Notes under the pieces: generated by a model
The model's input: the letters and a program-made list of their open reading frames with translations, nothing else
What the model was told of the DNA's origin: nothing
The model's database searches: none
Assembly (NCBI RefSeq): GCF_004404055.1
Contig: NZ_SOHK01000015.1
Location: forward strand, 1-64,000
Source of the DNA: Cryobacterium ruanii
Lineage (GTDB): Bacteria > Actinomycetota > Actinomycetes > Actinomycetales > Microbacteriaceae
Direction: 5' to 3'
Length of the DNA stretch: 64,000 nucleotides
Shown here: one piece after another, positions 53,280 to 61,973 of the stretch
Layout of the letters: every line of letters starts with the position of its first letter
Position numbering within the stretch: the first letter of the stretch is position 1
Program-made: the position numbers and the translations under genes

Positions 53280-54080
53280 TCAGGTGCGGAACCTGAATTG
53301 CGCTTCATGAATGCTGCCGTCGTCGAGTTTCAGGTGGAATGTTCGGCAGGTTCCCGCCCAATCGGACGCCGTTTTCCACACATAGCTGTAGGTGTCCGTA
53401 ACTTGATCGTATGACAGGCTGCTGGCCCCGGCAGTAGTAGTAGTGTTTCGACTTCATCAACGTTCGCGCCGGTCGTGCAGTCAACCCGAACCGACGTTGG
53501 GGAGCCCGCCGAGACAATTCCGAGGCCGAAGTTGCCGCCGAGGCGGAACTTCATCGGTACGGCATGACCCGCTTTCATGGCGTTGACGACAGGGGCTGCG
53601 TCAACGGGTGCCAGAAAGCCCTCGAACTTGTACTGCGGGATGTCGACGATGTGGTCTGCCGACGTAAATGCCTCGCCGCCCTGATCGTCGCGGATTGCCA
53701 AGGTCGTCAGGTATGTGCCAGCGGTCGTGTATGTGTGGCTTACCCGACTGCCGGTAGCGGTGCTGCCATCTCCGAATTCCCAGAGGTATTCGACCACGGT
53801 CCCGTCGGCGTCAGCGCTCGCGCCGCCATCGACCGTGATGGTCCGCCCGACGGTGGCCAAAGACATCTGCGCTTTCGGATCCTGGTTAGGGGTGGGAGCC
53901 TGCCAGATGTCTAGGCTGATCTGTTCTCCTTGGGCGGCTACCTGTGCACCGTAGAGGCTTGCCGTCCACTCGCCCGCCTCAGCAGCAGCGATGTGGTAAC
54001 TCTCGAACGTTGGCCCAACCTCAGCTCCACGTCCGAAGCGCTCGTACTGCGGGTGATCGTGCGCCCTGATGGTGAAGTTT
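53280..54080 (-). pseudogene. PKD/PxKF-domain surface protein, N-truncated and frameshifted
   Basis: From about 54080 one frame reads GPTFESYHIAAAEAGEWTAS, then EQISLDIWQAPTPNQDPKAQ and a PKD domain (VDGGASADADGTVVEYLWEF and GDGSTATGSRVSHTYTTAGT). A PxKF domain follows (GFLAPVDAAPVVNAMKAGHA, VPMKFRLGG). At a run of ACT triplets (about 53440) the frame shifts; the other frame completes the domain (AGASSLSYDQVTDTYSYVWK, DWAGTCRTFHLKLDDGS) and stops at 53280. Such proteins are large secreted adhesin- or protease-like products, so most of the gene is missing. Confidence 0.78.
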
Positions 54081-54124
54081 TAGCCGGCTCGGCATCCCCT
54101 TCACCCTTTGGGTAGCCTGAGTCC

Positions 54125-54667
54125 ATGTGGGACACCATGAACGCCAGCCGCGAGAAGGTCGCGGAGCTGCACGAGGCGTACCTGCGGAGTTTGGGGCCGG
54201 CGCAGGCCCGGTTCCGCGTGCGCCTGAGCGAACCTCACGATCCGCGGCTTGACGACAGCATTGAAAGCCTGGACGCAGTCAACGCATGGTTCCTGACCCG
54301 CATACTCGAACCAAGAGAGGCGGAGACGGCGGACGTGCCGCCCTGGTGGAACCCCTCAAGCCCCACAGCCGAGAGTGGTATCCCGGGGAGCGGCCCGTTC
54401 ACCTCGACGCAGCTCGCTCTTATCGACGAGATGCAGGCGTACGTCGCAGAAGCGATGACGAACGCCCGTCCCGATGCGAAGTGGGTGATCTACACAGGCC
54501 ACAAACTCGATTTCAGGAACGGCCAGACGATGCTGCAGATAGGGAAAGGGATGCCGTTCGCCGTGCAAGGCATTTTGTATGGCGAAGCCTTGCGCGCTTT
54601 CCTCTATCGACGCGAGGTCCCAGTCAAGCAACTCTCCGAACTCGTCCGGACGGCTTTGGCTGGCTGA
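54125..54667 (+). CDS. Hypothetical protein
   Basis: A 180-residue soluble protein (start at 54125 or MNASREKVAELHEA at 54137). Features: SREKVAELHEAYLRSLGPAQ, DDSIESLDAVNAWFLTRILE, a Pro-rich centre VPPWWNPSSP and a C-terminal half with KWVIYTGHKLDFRNGQTMLQ. Balanced composition and a distinct end (VPVKQLSELVRTALAG) support coding. No family is recognised and there is no operon partner. Confidence 0.65.
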   Translation: MWDTMNASREKVAELHEAYLRSLGPAQARFRVRLSEPHDPRLDDSIESLDAVNAWFLTRILEPREAETADVPPWWNPSSPTAESGIPGSGPFTSTQLALIDEMQAYVAEAMTNARPDAKWVIYTGHKLDFRNGQTMLQIGKGMPFAVQGILYGEALRAFLYRREVPVKQLSELVRTALAG

Positions 54668-54964
54668 GGAACTCAGCTGCCCGAGCTTAAGAGAGAGAGC
54701 AGCGGTTGCGCTAAGAAACCGCGACGGCTCCGGCATGCCTCCGATTCTCGAGCTCCAACGCCCCTGATGAAGGCCGGGTTGGCCCTACCAAGATCCCTCA
54801 GGAATTTGTGCCCGCTCAGGGTTCCTCATGGCGGGCGCGCGTCCACGGAGCAGTTTTGAGCAGCCGGATGACGCGAGGGCGGTCGTCAGTTCGCCACTCA
54901 TCACTGGAACGCTCGTAGGTGCTTTCCAGATTGTCTCTTTCTGACCGGCCGATCGTCCTCGCGA

Positions 54965-55342
54965 CTACTCATCGTCAAGTAGTCGCCGCACTTCGGGAGA
55001 GAAAAGCAAAATATAGGGGCTACTCTTCAAGATCTCGATCGATGCGCTTATCCCGATTCGTTCCAGAAGTTCACAATATTCATGCCAAGGGAGCCGCTCT
55101 CCAGCGTCCTCTACGATTCCTTCATCGGGCAGCAAGGCCATCGAGACGTGGTACTGCAGCTCGGATTCCACCAACTGCCCATGACTGCCCTCAGGGCGGT
55201 AGCATATTCCAAACCCGCGATCACGCCGAAAGGCAACTTGCGAGGAATCGTCAAGGCACGCAAATTCTTGAAGCGAAAAAGAGAGCGAGCCCTCAGACGT
55301 TTGGTCTAATGAGCACGAAACGCCCAAGCCAATTACGTGCAT
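54965..55342 (-). CDS. Hypothetical protein
   Basis: From an internal Met at 55342 (MHVIGLGVSCSLDQTSEGSL) the protein is 125 residues; an upstream Met at 55372 would add 10. It looks like a small mixed alpha/beta fold: FSLQEFACLDDSSQVAFRRD, GFGICYRPEGSHGQLVESEL, QYHVSMALLPDEGIVEDAGE and a helical end SPYILLFSPEVRRLLDDE. The pattern resembles small immunity-like proteins, but no family assignment can be made. Confidence 0.6.
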   Translation of the reverse strand: MHVIGLGVSCSLDQTSEGSLSFSLQEFACLDDSSQVAFRRDRGFGICYRPEGSHGQLVESELQYHVSMALLPDEGIVEDAGERLPWHEYCELLERIGISASIEILKSSPYILLFSPEVRRLLDDE

Positions 55343-55719
55343 CCCAGTCCATCCCCATCCCTGTTTGTCCAAGCCTAACTATTCGAACCAAGTCAGTCCA
55401 AGGGCCCCGCTCCCAATGCTGCTGCTTCGGAATCTAGAACTTCATCAGGTATTCGAATCGCAAGGACGACTGCGACGTGCACTGTTGTGATCTGCTCCTT
55501 TGAAGCGCGATAACGCCGTCCCGTACAAGGTTCCCCTTACGAATCCACGAACAAAGCGTAGGAAAGAAGGAACTGCAATAGAGTTCGCTGTGAATTGCAG
55601 CGGCAAATGGTGGCCTTTTGCAGCGATAGCGCGCAGCATCGTGAGTCTCGACAATTTCCTGCGGGCACACCGTGAGAAAGTGTTGGCTGGTTGCAGGCAC
55701 GGCCGTGCGCGATCGATGT
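55343..55719. other. Gene-poor stretch
   Basis: Short overlapping frames occur on both strands, but none is persuasive. The 20-mer at 55524-55543 is the reverse complement, with one mismatch, of 5428-5447 in the left region. Confidence 0.4.
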
Positions 55720-56142
55720 TTACCGCAGAACCGGCAGCTGAGAGCTGGGCGTGTCGCCGGACGTGAAGTTTATCGTGATGACCGTCGGCAGATTCTCAGT
55801 TGATGGCACGTCGAACTCGAACGTCGTGGGGGCCAAATCGTCTGTGCACGGGCCTTCCGTATCGACCGAGAATCCGAACGTCATCGTCGCCAGATCTGCT
55901 GAGTCCGCGTGCGGCGGACAACTCGAGCTGCCGGACAGGACAATCGCCAGCCGCCCGTCGACGACTGTTGCGTAGCCCGCAAAAGGGTCGACCAGACCGC
56001 TCGGCAGAGGTGTCGGCGCGCCAGGATATGCGGTTGTTGCAGCGCCTGCCGGAGTTATTGTCGACGGCTCAGTCGTGCATCCACACATGCCGACTGCTAC
56101 GGCAATCGCGATCGCGACCAGCGCCGGTCGATTCGGACTCAT
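55720..56142 (-). CDS. Lipoprotein of unknown function
   Basis: From MSPNRPALVAIAIAVAVGMC at 56142 the protein is 140 residues with a signal sequence and lipobox VGMCGCTTE (about residue 22). The mature part has two Cys (SSCPPHA, GPCTDD) and beta-rich segments (TTFEFDVPSTENLPTVITIN). No known family. Stand-alone. Confidence 0.65.
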   Translation of the reverse strand: MSPNRPALVAIAIAVAVGMCGCTTEPSTITPAGAATTAYPGAPTPLPSGLVDPFAGYATVVDGRLAIVLSGSSSCPPHADSADLATMTFGFSVDTEGPCTDDLAPTTFEFDVPSTENLPTVITINFTSGDTPSSQLPVLR

Positions 56143-56404
56143 GGTCACATTTTATGGGCGAAGACTAGCCCCACACGGAGACGGTAGGCGATCGTTACGG
56201 GGGCTCGACCGCGCTTCGAGTTTTGCGAGTTCGCGCTCCAAGCATGTCTCCTGGCTCACTCCCGGCTCGCCCCGCAGATGGTTCGGCATACGGCCATTGC
56301 ATTCGAACCAATTTACAGGTGTCGCGCGGCGCAATCATGGAGTTATGACGCGCACGGGCGCCGCGTTAATCATGGCCACCCGAGGGCAGAACAGCGCACC
56401 CGGC

Positions 56405-56836
56405 TCAGAGGGGCAGGGATCCGTAGCTGTTGTTGTAGATCTTGCCGTTCTTCGGGTGCGTGAACTTCAGCCCTGCCCACGTGTCGTCAATGCGCAGGCA
56501 TGTGCTCTCGACGAGGCCGTGACTGTATCCGATCTCAATGACCTTCGGCAGACTGAGACCTGAGCCCAGCTTCCGCGCCTTCGGCCAGGAGAGCCACAAC
56601 ATGCCCGACGGCTTCAGATGGAGCTTCAGTGTTGGAAAGATGTCGTGCATCTCGGATTGAGTCACGCTGAAGAAATGGATGTAGTCGAAGTCACCCTCGA
56701 GATCCTCACTGACCTCCAACTCCGGAAGCCCGATGGCCTTCAGGGTCGACGCAGGGGCGTTCACGAAGTGGGCCAGCGCGCCCTCCTTGATTCCCATCTT
56801 CTCAGCGACAGACCGAGACATGACAGCTTCGCTCAT
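56405..56836 (-). CDS. DUF3052-family protein
   Basis: A 143-residue protein: VAEKMGIKEGALAHFVNAPA, DFDYIHFFSVTQSEMHDIFP, TLKLHLKPSGMLWLSWPKAR and the end RIDDTWAGLKFTHPKNGK. The GMLWLSWPK block and terminal D-x-WSGLKF-like motif are typical of DUF3052 proteins, small Rossmann-like proteins of unknown function. The start may be MSRSVAEKMGI, five codons in. The 5' end overlaps the VOC gene stop (ATGA), and the pair is divergent from a WYL regulator. Confidence 0.82.
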   Translation of the reverse strand: MSEAVMSRSVAEKMGIKEGALAHFVNAPASTLKAIGLPELEVSEDLEGDFDYIHFFSVTQSEMHDIFPTLKLHLKPSGMLWLSWPKARKLGSGLSLPKVIEIGYSHGLVESTCLRIDDTWAGLKFTHPKNGKIYNNSYGSLPL

Positions 56837-57231
56837 TTCCCGGAAACCTTCTTGAGCACCTCGAGATAGTGCGGGTTACACATAATCCCCAGGATATTGC
56901 CGAAAGGATCGACGACGGATGCCGTCACAAATCCTTCACTGCGGTCAGTCGGCGGCTGGTATTCGGTCGCCCCCATCGACAGCAGCTTCTCGAATGACCC
57001 CGGCAGGTCGTCCACGTGCCATTGAATGATCTCCCCGGCCGGCCCGTCTGGCACTGGCGGCGCGTACGACGCGTCAATGATTCCAAGCTCGTTCTGATAG
57101 TCGCCAACCCTAAACTCCACATAGCCCGGCATCTGAAAGTACGCGTCGATACCCAGCAGCTCGCTGTACCACTTGCGTGCCGCCTCCAGATCGGCGGCGA
57201 AATAGCTGACTGTAGCGAAGCCTCGCAACAT
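56833..57231 (-). CDS. VOC-family (glyoxalase/bleomycin-resistance) protein
   Basis: The ATG at 57231 (MLRGFATVSYFAADLEAARK) gives 132 residues. VOC features: YFAADLEAARKWYSELLGID, FRVGDYQNELGIIDASYAPP, WHVDDLPGSFEKLLSMGATE and DPFGNILGIMCNPHYLEVLK. Potential metal ligands include His and Glu at the usual strand positions (EFRVG, WHVDD). It overlaps the DUF3052 gene by four bases. Such VOC-DUF3052 pairs beside WYL regulators are common in actinobacteria (from memory). Confidence 0.88.
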   Translation of the reverse strand: MLRGFATVSYFAADLEAARKWYSELLGIDAYFQMPGYVEFRVGDYQNELGIIDASYAPPVPDGPAGEIIQWHVDDLPGSFEKLLSMGATEYQPPTDRSEGFVTASVVDPFGNILGIMCNPHYLEVLKKVSGK

Positions 57232-57316
57232 GTGATTTTCCTTCCGATTCACGTGATGCCAGTCTCCACCAGTAAAGTGCTCACCTTCTGACTACTTTGT
57301 TTGCGACAATTGATTC

Positions 57317-58261
57317 ATGCGCGCAGATCGCCTCGTCGCCACACTCCTGCTGATGCAGGCGCGGGGACGCGTGACAGCGAAGGAAGTAGCTGCTGAGTTT
57401 GAGACATCCGTCGCTACGGCAAGGCGTGATCTCGAAGCGCTGTCAGCTGCGGGAATTCCCGTGTACCCACAGGTCGGCCGCGGCGGTGGGTGGCAACTAC
57501 TCGGCGGTGCTCGCACCGACCTGAGCGGGCTCACATCGGCTGAGGCGCGTGCGCTTTTCCTCCTGGTCGGGCCAGCCGCGTCCGTAGTCCCAGAGGCCAA
57601 GTCGGCGCTCCGCAAGCTTGTACACGCCCTTCCCGACAGCTTTAGAACGGATGCCAAAGCGGCGGCAGAGGCCGTCGTGCTTGACCCGGCGCGGTGGGAC
57701 CGGCCCCACCGCGCACAGCCACCACTCGTGACCAAACTCCAGGCCGCTGTCATACAGCGCCGGAAGGTACGCCTGAGCTACCGGGGTTGGGACCGCGACC
57801 CGGTCGAAAGACTCTGCGACCCGTGGGGCCTGGTCGAGAAGAACGAGGTGTGGTACCTACTCGGCGGCGTGGATGGCGCCCCGCGAACATTTCGCATCGA
57901 GCGGATCATCTGGGCAGTTGTCACAGAAGATCCCGCCGACCGCCCGGACGACTTCGACCTCGCAGAGGCATGGGATACCGTCGTACGCGACGTGAACCAG
58001 CAGCGCGAGAGCGCATCCACGATCGTGGTCACAAATACCGCGATATTGCCCTTCCTGCGTGAACAGTTCGGCGAGCTGGCAGTGGAGGACACCACGATCG
58101 ACGACCATCGAGCCAGGGTCCGAATCAGTGCGCCGGCCGAAATCATGCTCGCACGTGGCCTCGCTGGATGGGGTGAATACATTGACGTTCTCGAGCCGGC
58201 ATCCGTGCGCTCGGAACTCATGCGCCTCGGCGCCGCGCTCGTGGAGCGCAATGGGCCGTAG
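57317..58261 (+). CDS. WYL-domain transcriptional regulator (YafY type)
   Basis: A 314-residue protein. The N-terminal DeoR-like helix-turn-helix (RADRLVATLLLMQARGRVTA, EVAAEFETSVATARRDLEAL) is followed by a linker and a WYL domain with RKVRLSYRGWDRDPVERLCD, PWGLVEKNEVWYLLGGVDGA and RTFRIERI, then the WCX C-terminus. YafY-like regulators respond to DNA damage or unknown nucleic-acid ligands. It lies 85 bases from the divergent VOC-DUF3052 pair and most likely controls it. Confidence 0.9.
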   Translation: MRADRLVATLLLMQARGRVTAKEVAAEFETSVATARRDLEALSAAGIPVYPQVGRGGGWQLLGGARTDLSGLTSAEARALFLLVGPAASVVPEAKSALRKLVHALPDSFRTDAKAAAEAVVLDPARWDRPHRAQPPLVTKLQAAVIQRRKVRLSYRGWDRDPVERLCDPWGLVEKNEVWYLLGGVDGAPRTFRIERIIWAVVTEDPADRPDDFDLAEAWDTVVRDVNQQRESASTIVVTNTAILPFLREQFGELAVEDTTIDDHRARVRISAPAEIMLARGLAGWGEYIDVLEPASVRSELMRLGAALVERNGP

Positions 58262-58355
58262 GCCCGGGACCCGCACTCACAATGCCCATTGAGCGTTCGT
58301 CATACGGAGTGAGGTTCTTGCGAAATCGCGCGGCCGAGCCGGCGATGTGACGCAA

Positions 58356-58961
58356 TTACTGGAGGGACAATTTCCTCGTGGACAAAGAATGCCGAAGTCC
58401 CACGCGCACGGCTGGCCATTCAATAGCAGTAATCGAGAACACGACAGTGTCGCGGAGAGCACCGTCCGGTCCAACCGAGTGGCTGCGCAGTACTCCATCT
58501 TCCTTGGCGCCTAAAGCGGCTATTGCCTTTCGTGATTGGCGGTTGTGCCAGTGAGTGCGAAACTCTACGGCAATGCACTCCAAATCGTCGAAGGCGTAAG
58601 TCAGTTGGAGAAGCTTGGCCTCTCGGTTCGCACCCGTACCTTGAGCGCTTCCGGCCAGCCAAGTAGAGCCGATTTCCAATCGTGGGGCATCGGCGCTCGG
58701 ATTCATAAAGGTCGTCATGCCAACGATTCGCCCCGTTGACGCAAGCCGAGTGGCCCAAGGGAGCATCTTTCCCCGCTCGTGCAGGCTGAGTCGGCGTTCA
58801 ACCTCCGCAGCCATCGCCTCCGGGCGCGGTATGGATGTGTACCACGTACGCCAGAGTTCGCCCTCGTTCGCAGCTTCACACAGCTCGGCTAGGTGATCGA
58901 ATGAAAGTGGCTCAAGAGTGACGAGCAGTCCTGAGAGCGTGGGCGATTCCAAGAGATCCAT
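58356..58961 (-). CDS. GNAT-family N-acetyltransferase (RimJ/RimL type)
   Basis: A 201-residue protein: LSGLLVTLEPLSFDHLAELC, LPWATRLASTGRIVGMTTFM, LEIGSTWLAGSAQGTGANRE for the acetyl-CoA pyrophosphate loop region, and AVEFRTHWHNRQSRKAIAAL with VLRSHSVGPDGALRDTVVFS, the usual C-terminal motifs of the ribosomal-protein-acetyltransferase branch. Substrate unknown (a protein N-terminus or small amine). Stand-alone. Confidence 0.88.
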   Translation of the reverse strand: MDLLESPTLSGLLVTLEPLSFDHLAELCEAANEGELWRTWYTSIPRPEAMAAEVERRLSLHERGKMLPWATRLASTGRIVGMTTFMNPSADAPRLEIGSTWLAGSAQGTGANREAKLLQLTYAFDDLECIAVEFRTHWHNRQSRKAIAALGAKEDGVLRSHSVGPDGALRDTVVFSITAIEWPAVRVGLRHSLSTRKLSLQ

Positions 58962-59186
58962 GGTCCGACACTATGGCACCGGGAAAACCTATTGCGTTCC
59001 GGTTGGCGTGCGCATCAATACTGAACCCGCAGAGGGTTCCCGCTGTGGGAATTGAGGTTCGTCGGTGGCTGGAGCGAGGTATGCACGTTAGTACGAACAT
59101 TTGTGCAGACGAATTCGAAAAATGACACCGATCAGTCTGCATGACTGTGCCTAAATTAAACGCCCCTGTGCTGCAATCTCTATAGC

Positions 59187-59246
59187 ATGAGCACTGCGTA
59201 TCAGCGAACCACCTACGACACCAACGAAGTCAACAGCTACTACTAA
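59187..59246 (+). CDS. 19-residue peptide ORF upstream of a lipoprotein gene
   Basis: ATG at 59187 starts MSTAYQRTTYDTNEVNSYY and stops at TAA, ten bases before the lipoprotein ATG. The TAAGGATGAGGAC that follows serves as the ribosome-binding site of the next gene. Tyr-rich, polar and short. It could be a leader peptide controlling the downstream gene, a small signal precursor or chance; no upstream binding site is clear. Confidence 0.35.
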   Translation: MSTAYQRTTYDTNEVNSYY

Positions 59247-59256
59247 GGATGAGGAC

Positions 59257-59853
59257 ATGAAGTGCATATATCGTTACTCCGCGACGGCGATGGTAGCTGC
59301 TGTTGTGGCGCTCGTCGCTGCCGGATGTTCTGCTTCGGCATCCAGTGAAATCGTTGCAGACTATCCAAGCTATGCAACATCGGAACAATTGGCTGAGGCG
59401 TCGTCTCTCATCGCGACGGTAACCGTAGGCGAATCACGGCAAGATATTCTCTACCCCTCAAAGGATCAAGGAGATGATCCACAAACGAACCCGGAGCTTG
59501 GGGCGGAAATGCCGGGAAACGACACGGGAGAGGCCCGTGTGCCCATCATTGTCTGGTCGGCCACCATTGACAGTGTCTACTACGGCGAGGCGACTTCTGG
59601 CGCCACAATAGAGATTAAGAAAGTCGGAGGCGAACTAGATGGCCAACCCGTCATCGAGCGAGATGGAGTTCCCTTGGTCCAAGGACAAAAATACCTGTTG
59701 TTCCTCGAGACCTATCCGGACGCTGCCGCATCGATTGTCGCTGGAACTCAAGGCCAATACCTTCTCCACTCCGATGGCTCGCTAACAGCAGCAGACCCAG
59801 ACAACGATATTTCGCTCACACTTGATGAGCTTAATAAAGCGCTCAAACTGTAG
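59257..59853 (+). CDS. Lipoprotein of unknown function
   Basis: A 198-residue protein with GGATGAGGAC before the ATG. Signal peptide SATAMVAAVVALVAAGCSAS with lipobox at about residue 24. The mature domain is beta-rich: LIATVTVGESRQDILYPSKD, SATIDSVYYGEATSGATIEI, VPLVQGQKYLLFLETYPDAA and YLLHSDGSLTAADPDNDISL. The VQGQKYLLFL stretch resembles small extracellular domains seen in other surface lipoproteins, but the function is unknown. A 19-residue ORF lies directly upstream. Confidence 0.78.
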   Translation: MKCIYRYSATAMVAAVVALVAAGCSASASSEIVADYPSYATSEQLAEASSLIATVTVGESRQDILYPSKDQGDDPQTNPELGAEMPGNDTGEARVPIIVWSATIDSVYYGEATSGATIEIKKVGGELDGQPVIERDGVPLVQGQKYLLFLETYPDAAASIVAGTQGQYLLHSDGSLTAADPDNDISLTLDELNKALKL

Positions 59854-60341
59854 ATCGGCGCAGCATAAATGTCGGACAAATCCGCCTGAGCTTGTTATTT
59901 AACCTGTTGTGAATTCGTGGCGGGTGAGGGGTAACGCGTCAACGTCAGCGTTGGTGTATTTCATGCCGATGGGATTTGAGCTGCTGCGGAGATTCAGGAG
60001 AACGGCAGCTCAGTGCGCACCACCGACAGCGCGACTCTGCCCGCTCAAGTCCTGAATGATTCGCAGTGTTTATGGCACCACATTTTCATCAGCCCGGAGA
60101 CTGCCACATTGATCGGTCTGAGCCCTCGTGGGCGACCATCCTCACCACGACTATCGGTTTTCCACTGGTGTTGGCTGCCACCGCAGCGCTCATCCCGATG
60201 AACACTGCGGAATGACTTCCGCCCCGGTCAATTTCCAATATCCCACCAGCAGGTGGTCCGCACGTCGAGGCCGGAAATTCATTTCTCGCCACGCGCATTG
60301 AATCTCAGGAATGTCCGGGTAGAGGTTCCCTTCTGAAACTC
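59854..60341. other. Gene-poor stretch before the integrase gene
   Basis: There are 488 bases with only short frames; the minus frame at 60089-60298 has no support. No clear terminator or RNA gene was recognised. Confidence 0.4.
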
Positions 60342-61529
60342 CTACAGCGGTGGCGCCAACTGCTGCATCACCTCCGCGGGCTCCGACTTCACCGTGCGGT
60401 CAGGCTCCGCGTAGTGCGCCTTCGTCGTCGAAGTTGACGTGTGCCCGAGCATGTCGGCCGCAGCCTGCATACCGAGCTCGTTGGCGAGCAGAGTCGCTCC
60501 GGTACGGCGGAACGAGTGCGGAGTGATATCCATGCCCTCGAGCCCCGCATTCCGCAGTATCCCCCTGAACGTGCGCCGAACGTTGTACGGCGTGAGCGGA
60601 CTGCCCACCCGGGAGTAAAACAGCAGATGCTCCGCATCCTCCGGGTCGAGCAGCGCCAAGCGCTGGCGAATCACGTCGGCCGCGAACGGCGGAATGCCAA
60701 TCACCCGGTTCGACTCATGGGTCTTGGGGTGCTCCTGACGGTGAACACCGGCTTTGTTGTGCACGACGAGGGTGCCGCTGATGTTCACTCGTGGCGGGTT
60801 GGCATTCAGGTCGATGTCGCACTGCCGGAGCGCCAGCACTTCGCCAATGCGCGTCGCCGTGCCGAGCATCACCTCGATGATGTCTCGCACCTGGCCGTCT
60901 GACTGCGGCCCCATCCTGCCCGCTTCAGTGCGCCACTCTCGGGCGGCGAGCCGGATGGCTGCGATCTGATCGCTCGTGAGCGCCTTAGGCGTGTGCGGGG
61001 GCCTCTTCATGCGCGACGTCTCCTTCATAGGATTTCGCGGAATGATCTCCCGCCGCGTTGCGAACGCCAGGATCATGCCGAGAATTGTTCGAGAGTGCTT
61101 CGCTCGCGTAAACGACTGCGCGCGCTGCTGCCTGAGGAAGAGCTCGATGCGACCGACGGTCACCTCGCGAATCGTAAAGTTCTCGAAGTAGGGCAAGACC
61201 AGCACGCGCACCTGGCGCTGGTACGTATCTTTCGTTCCTTGAGCGCGGTCGACATCGAGCATCACATCCTCCAGCCATGCCTCCGCGAGCAGCAGAAACG
61301 GTGAGCTCGCGGTGAGCGAGTCGCCACTGCCGCCGGCTCGCAGGCGGGCCGCTAGTTCTGCCTTGAGCGATGCCTGCGCCGCGTTGCGACTCGGGCCGGT
61401 CGCCGTCACCCTCCGCGTTTGACCATCCCAGTCGCGGAAGCGAGTAATCGCGCGGAAGATCCCCGGACCGACCTGTTGCGTAGTGATGGCACCGAACGTG
61501 CTGACTGGCAGTCGGGGTCGCCCGGCCAT
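60342..61529 (-). CDS. int: Tyrosine-recombinase integrase of the island
   Basis: The ATG at 61529 (MAGRPRLPVSTFGAITTQQV) overlaps the excisionase stop (TGATG) and gives 395 residues; upstream extension to 61589 is not needed. An N-terminal SAM-like arm/core-binding region (FLLLAEAWLEDVMLDVDRAQ, RIELFLRQQRAQSFTRAKHS) is followed by the catalytic domain: Arg in GTATRIGEVLAL, Lys in HPKTHESNR, the HSFR box in ITPHSFRRTGATLL, His in DMLGHTSTSTT and Tyr in KAHYAEPD. All residues needed for strand exchange are present. It lies about 400 bases from the tRNA target. Confidence 0.95.
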   Translation of the reverse strand: MAGRPRLPVSTFGAITTQQVGPGIFRAITRFRDWDGQTRRVTATGPSRNAAQASLKAELAARLRAGGSGDSLTASSPFLLLAEAWLEDVMLDVDRAQGTKDTYQRQVRVLVLPYFENFTIREVTVGRIELFLRQQRAQSFTRAKHSRTILGMILAFATRREIIPRNPMKETSRMKRPPHTPKALTSDQIAAIRLAAREWRTEAGRMGPQSDGQVRDIIEVMLGTATRIGEVLALRQCDIDLNANPPRVNISGTLVVHNKAGVHRQEHPKTHESNRVIGIPPFAADVIRQRLALLDPEDAEHLLFYSRVGSPLTPYNVRRTFRGILRNAGLEGMDITPHSFRRTGATLLANELGMQAAADMLGHTSTSTTKAHYAEPDRTVKSEPAEVMQQLAPPL

Positions 61530-61762
61530 CAGCGTTTGGCCTCGTGGTCGATGACCGGAGTCTCTGGCTCGTGGAGCCCGTCGAGCCATCGCACCACGTC
61601 GGAAACGCGGAAGCGGATCTCCCGCCCCACTCGAATGCCCGAGGGACCACGTCCGTCTGTACGCAGGTCGTAGATCGCCTGCGTCTGCACGCCGAGGTAC
61701 TCGGCGAGCTCGCTTGTCGTTAAAACCGGCTCGAGGCCGAGCCCGAAGTGTTGTTCGCTATC
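61529..61762 (-). CDS. xis: Excisionase (MerR-type HTH, Xis)
   Basis: The start at 61762 (MDSEQHFGLGLEPVLTTSEL) gives 77 residues; an open frame upstream to 61909 runs into the att repeat and is unlikely to be translated. Winged-helix excisionase motif: LTTSELAEYLGVQTQAIYDL, RTDGRGPSGIRVGREIRFRV, SDVVRWLDGL. Proteins of this type bind the att arms and direct excision. The stop overlaps the integrase start. Confidence 0.88.
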   Translation of the reverse strand, partial: DSEQHFGLGLEPVLTTSELAEYLGVQTQAIYDLRTDGRGPSGIRVGREIRFRVSDVVRWLDGLHEPETPVIDHEAKR

Positions 61763-61864
61763 CATAACCCGTAGGTAATCGAGGTCACTCCAGACAACTC
61801 GAAATGGGTCGTGCACCTTCTCTACGAAGACCCGGAGCAGGCGGAAATTTTTGAATAAAAGACC

Positions 61865-61973
61865 AATAAACGGATAGTGCATCAAGTCTTGCCCTTTCGG
61901 TACAGACAAGAAACCCTGATCAGATCAAATTTATAGTAGGGCGGCCGGGACTTGAACCCGGGACCGACGGATT
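61865..61973. repeat. Right att site with flank (attR), 109-bp direct repeat
   Basis: Same 109 bases as 12330-12438 with four substitutions. The 39 bases at 61935-61973 are identical and form the 3' end of the tRNA-Met gene. The remaining 70 lie in the island, upstream of xis. The shared outer portion is not expected from a single simple insertion. Confidence 0.92.

Larger units (their letters stand above)
12400..61973. mobile_element. Integrative genomic island in tRNA-Met (about 49.6 kb)
   Basis: Direct evidence: exact 39-bp repeats at 12400-12438 and 61935-61973, the second being part of an intact tRNA gene, with a tyrosine integrase and a DNA-binding excisionase immediately inside the tRNA end. 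The cargo is catabolic (pca genes, Baeyer-Villiger monooxygenase, ABC importer, ureohydrolase operon) plus an OLD nuclease and other accessory genes. An SSB-like and a DUF4913-like gene hint at integrative-conjugative ancestry. No relaxase, coupling protein or type IV secretion gene is visible, so independent transfer is unlikely. Repeated backbone modules show that it is composite. Confidence 0.92.

Noticed and set aside
55434..55766. Overlapping small ORFs of about 88 codons on both strands
   Set aside because: Neither has a ribosome-binding site, a family resemblance or a context that favours it. They were left as gene-poor DNA.
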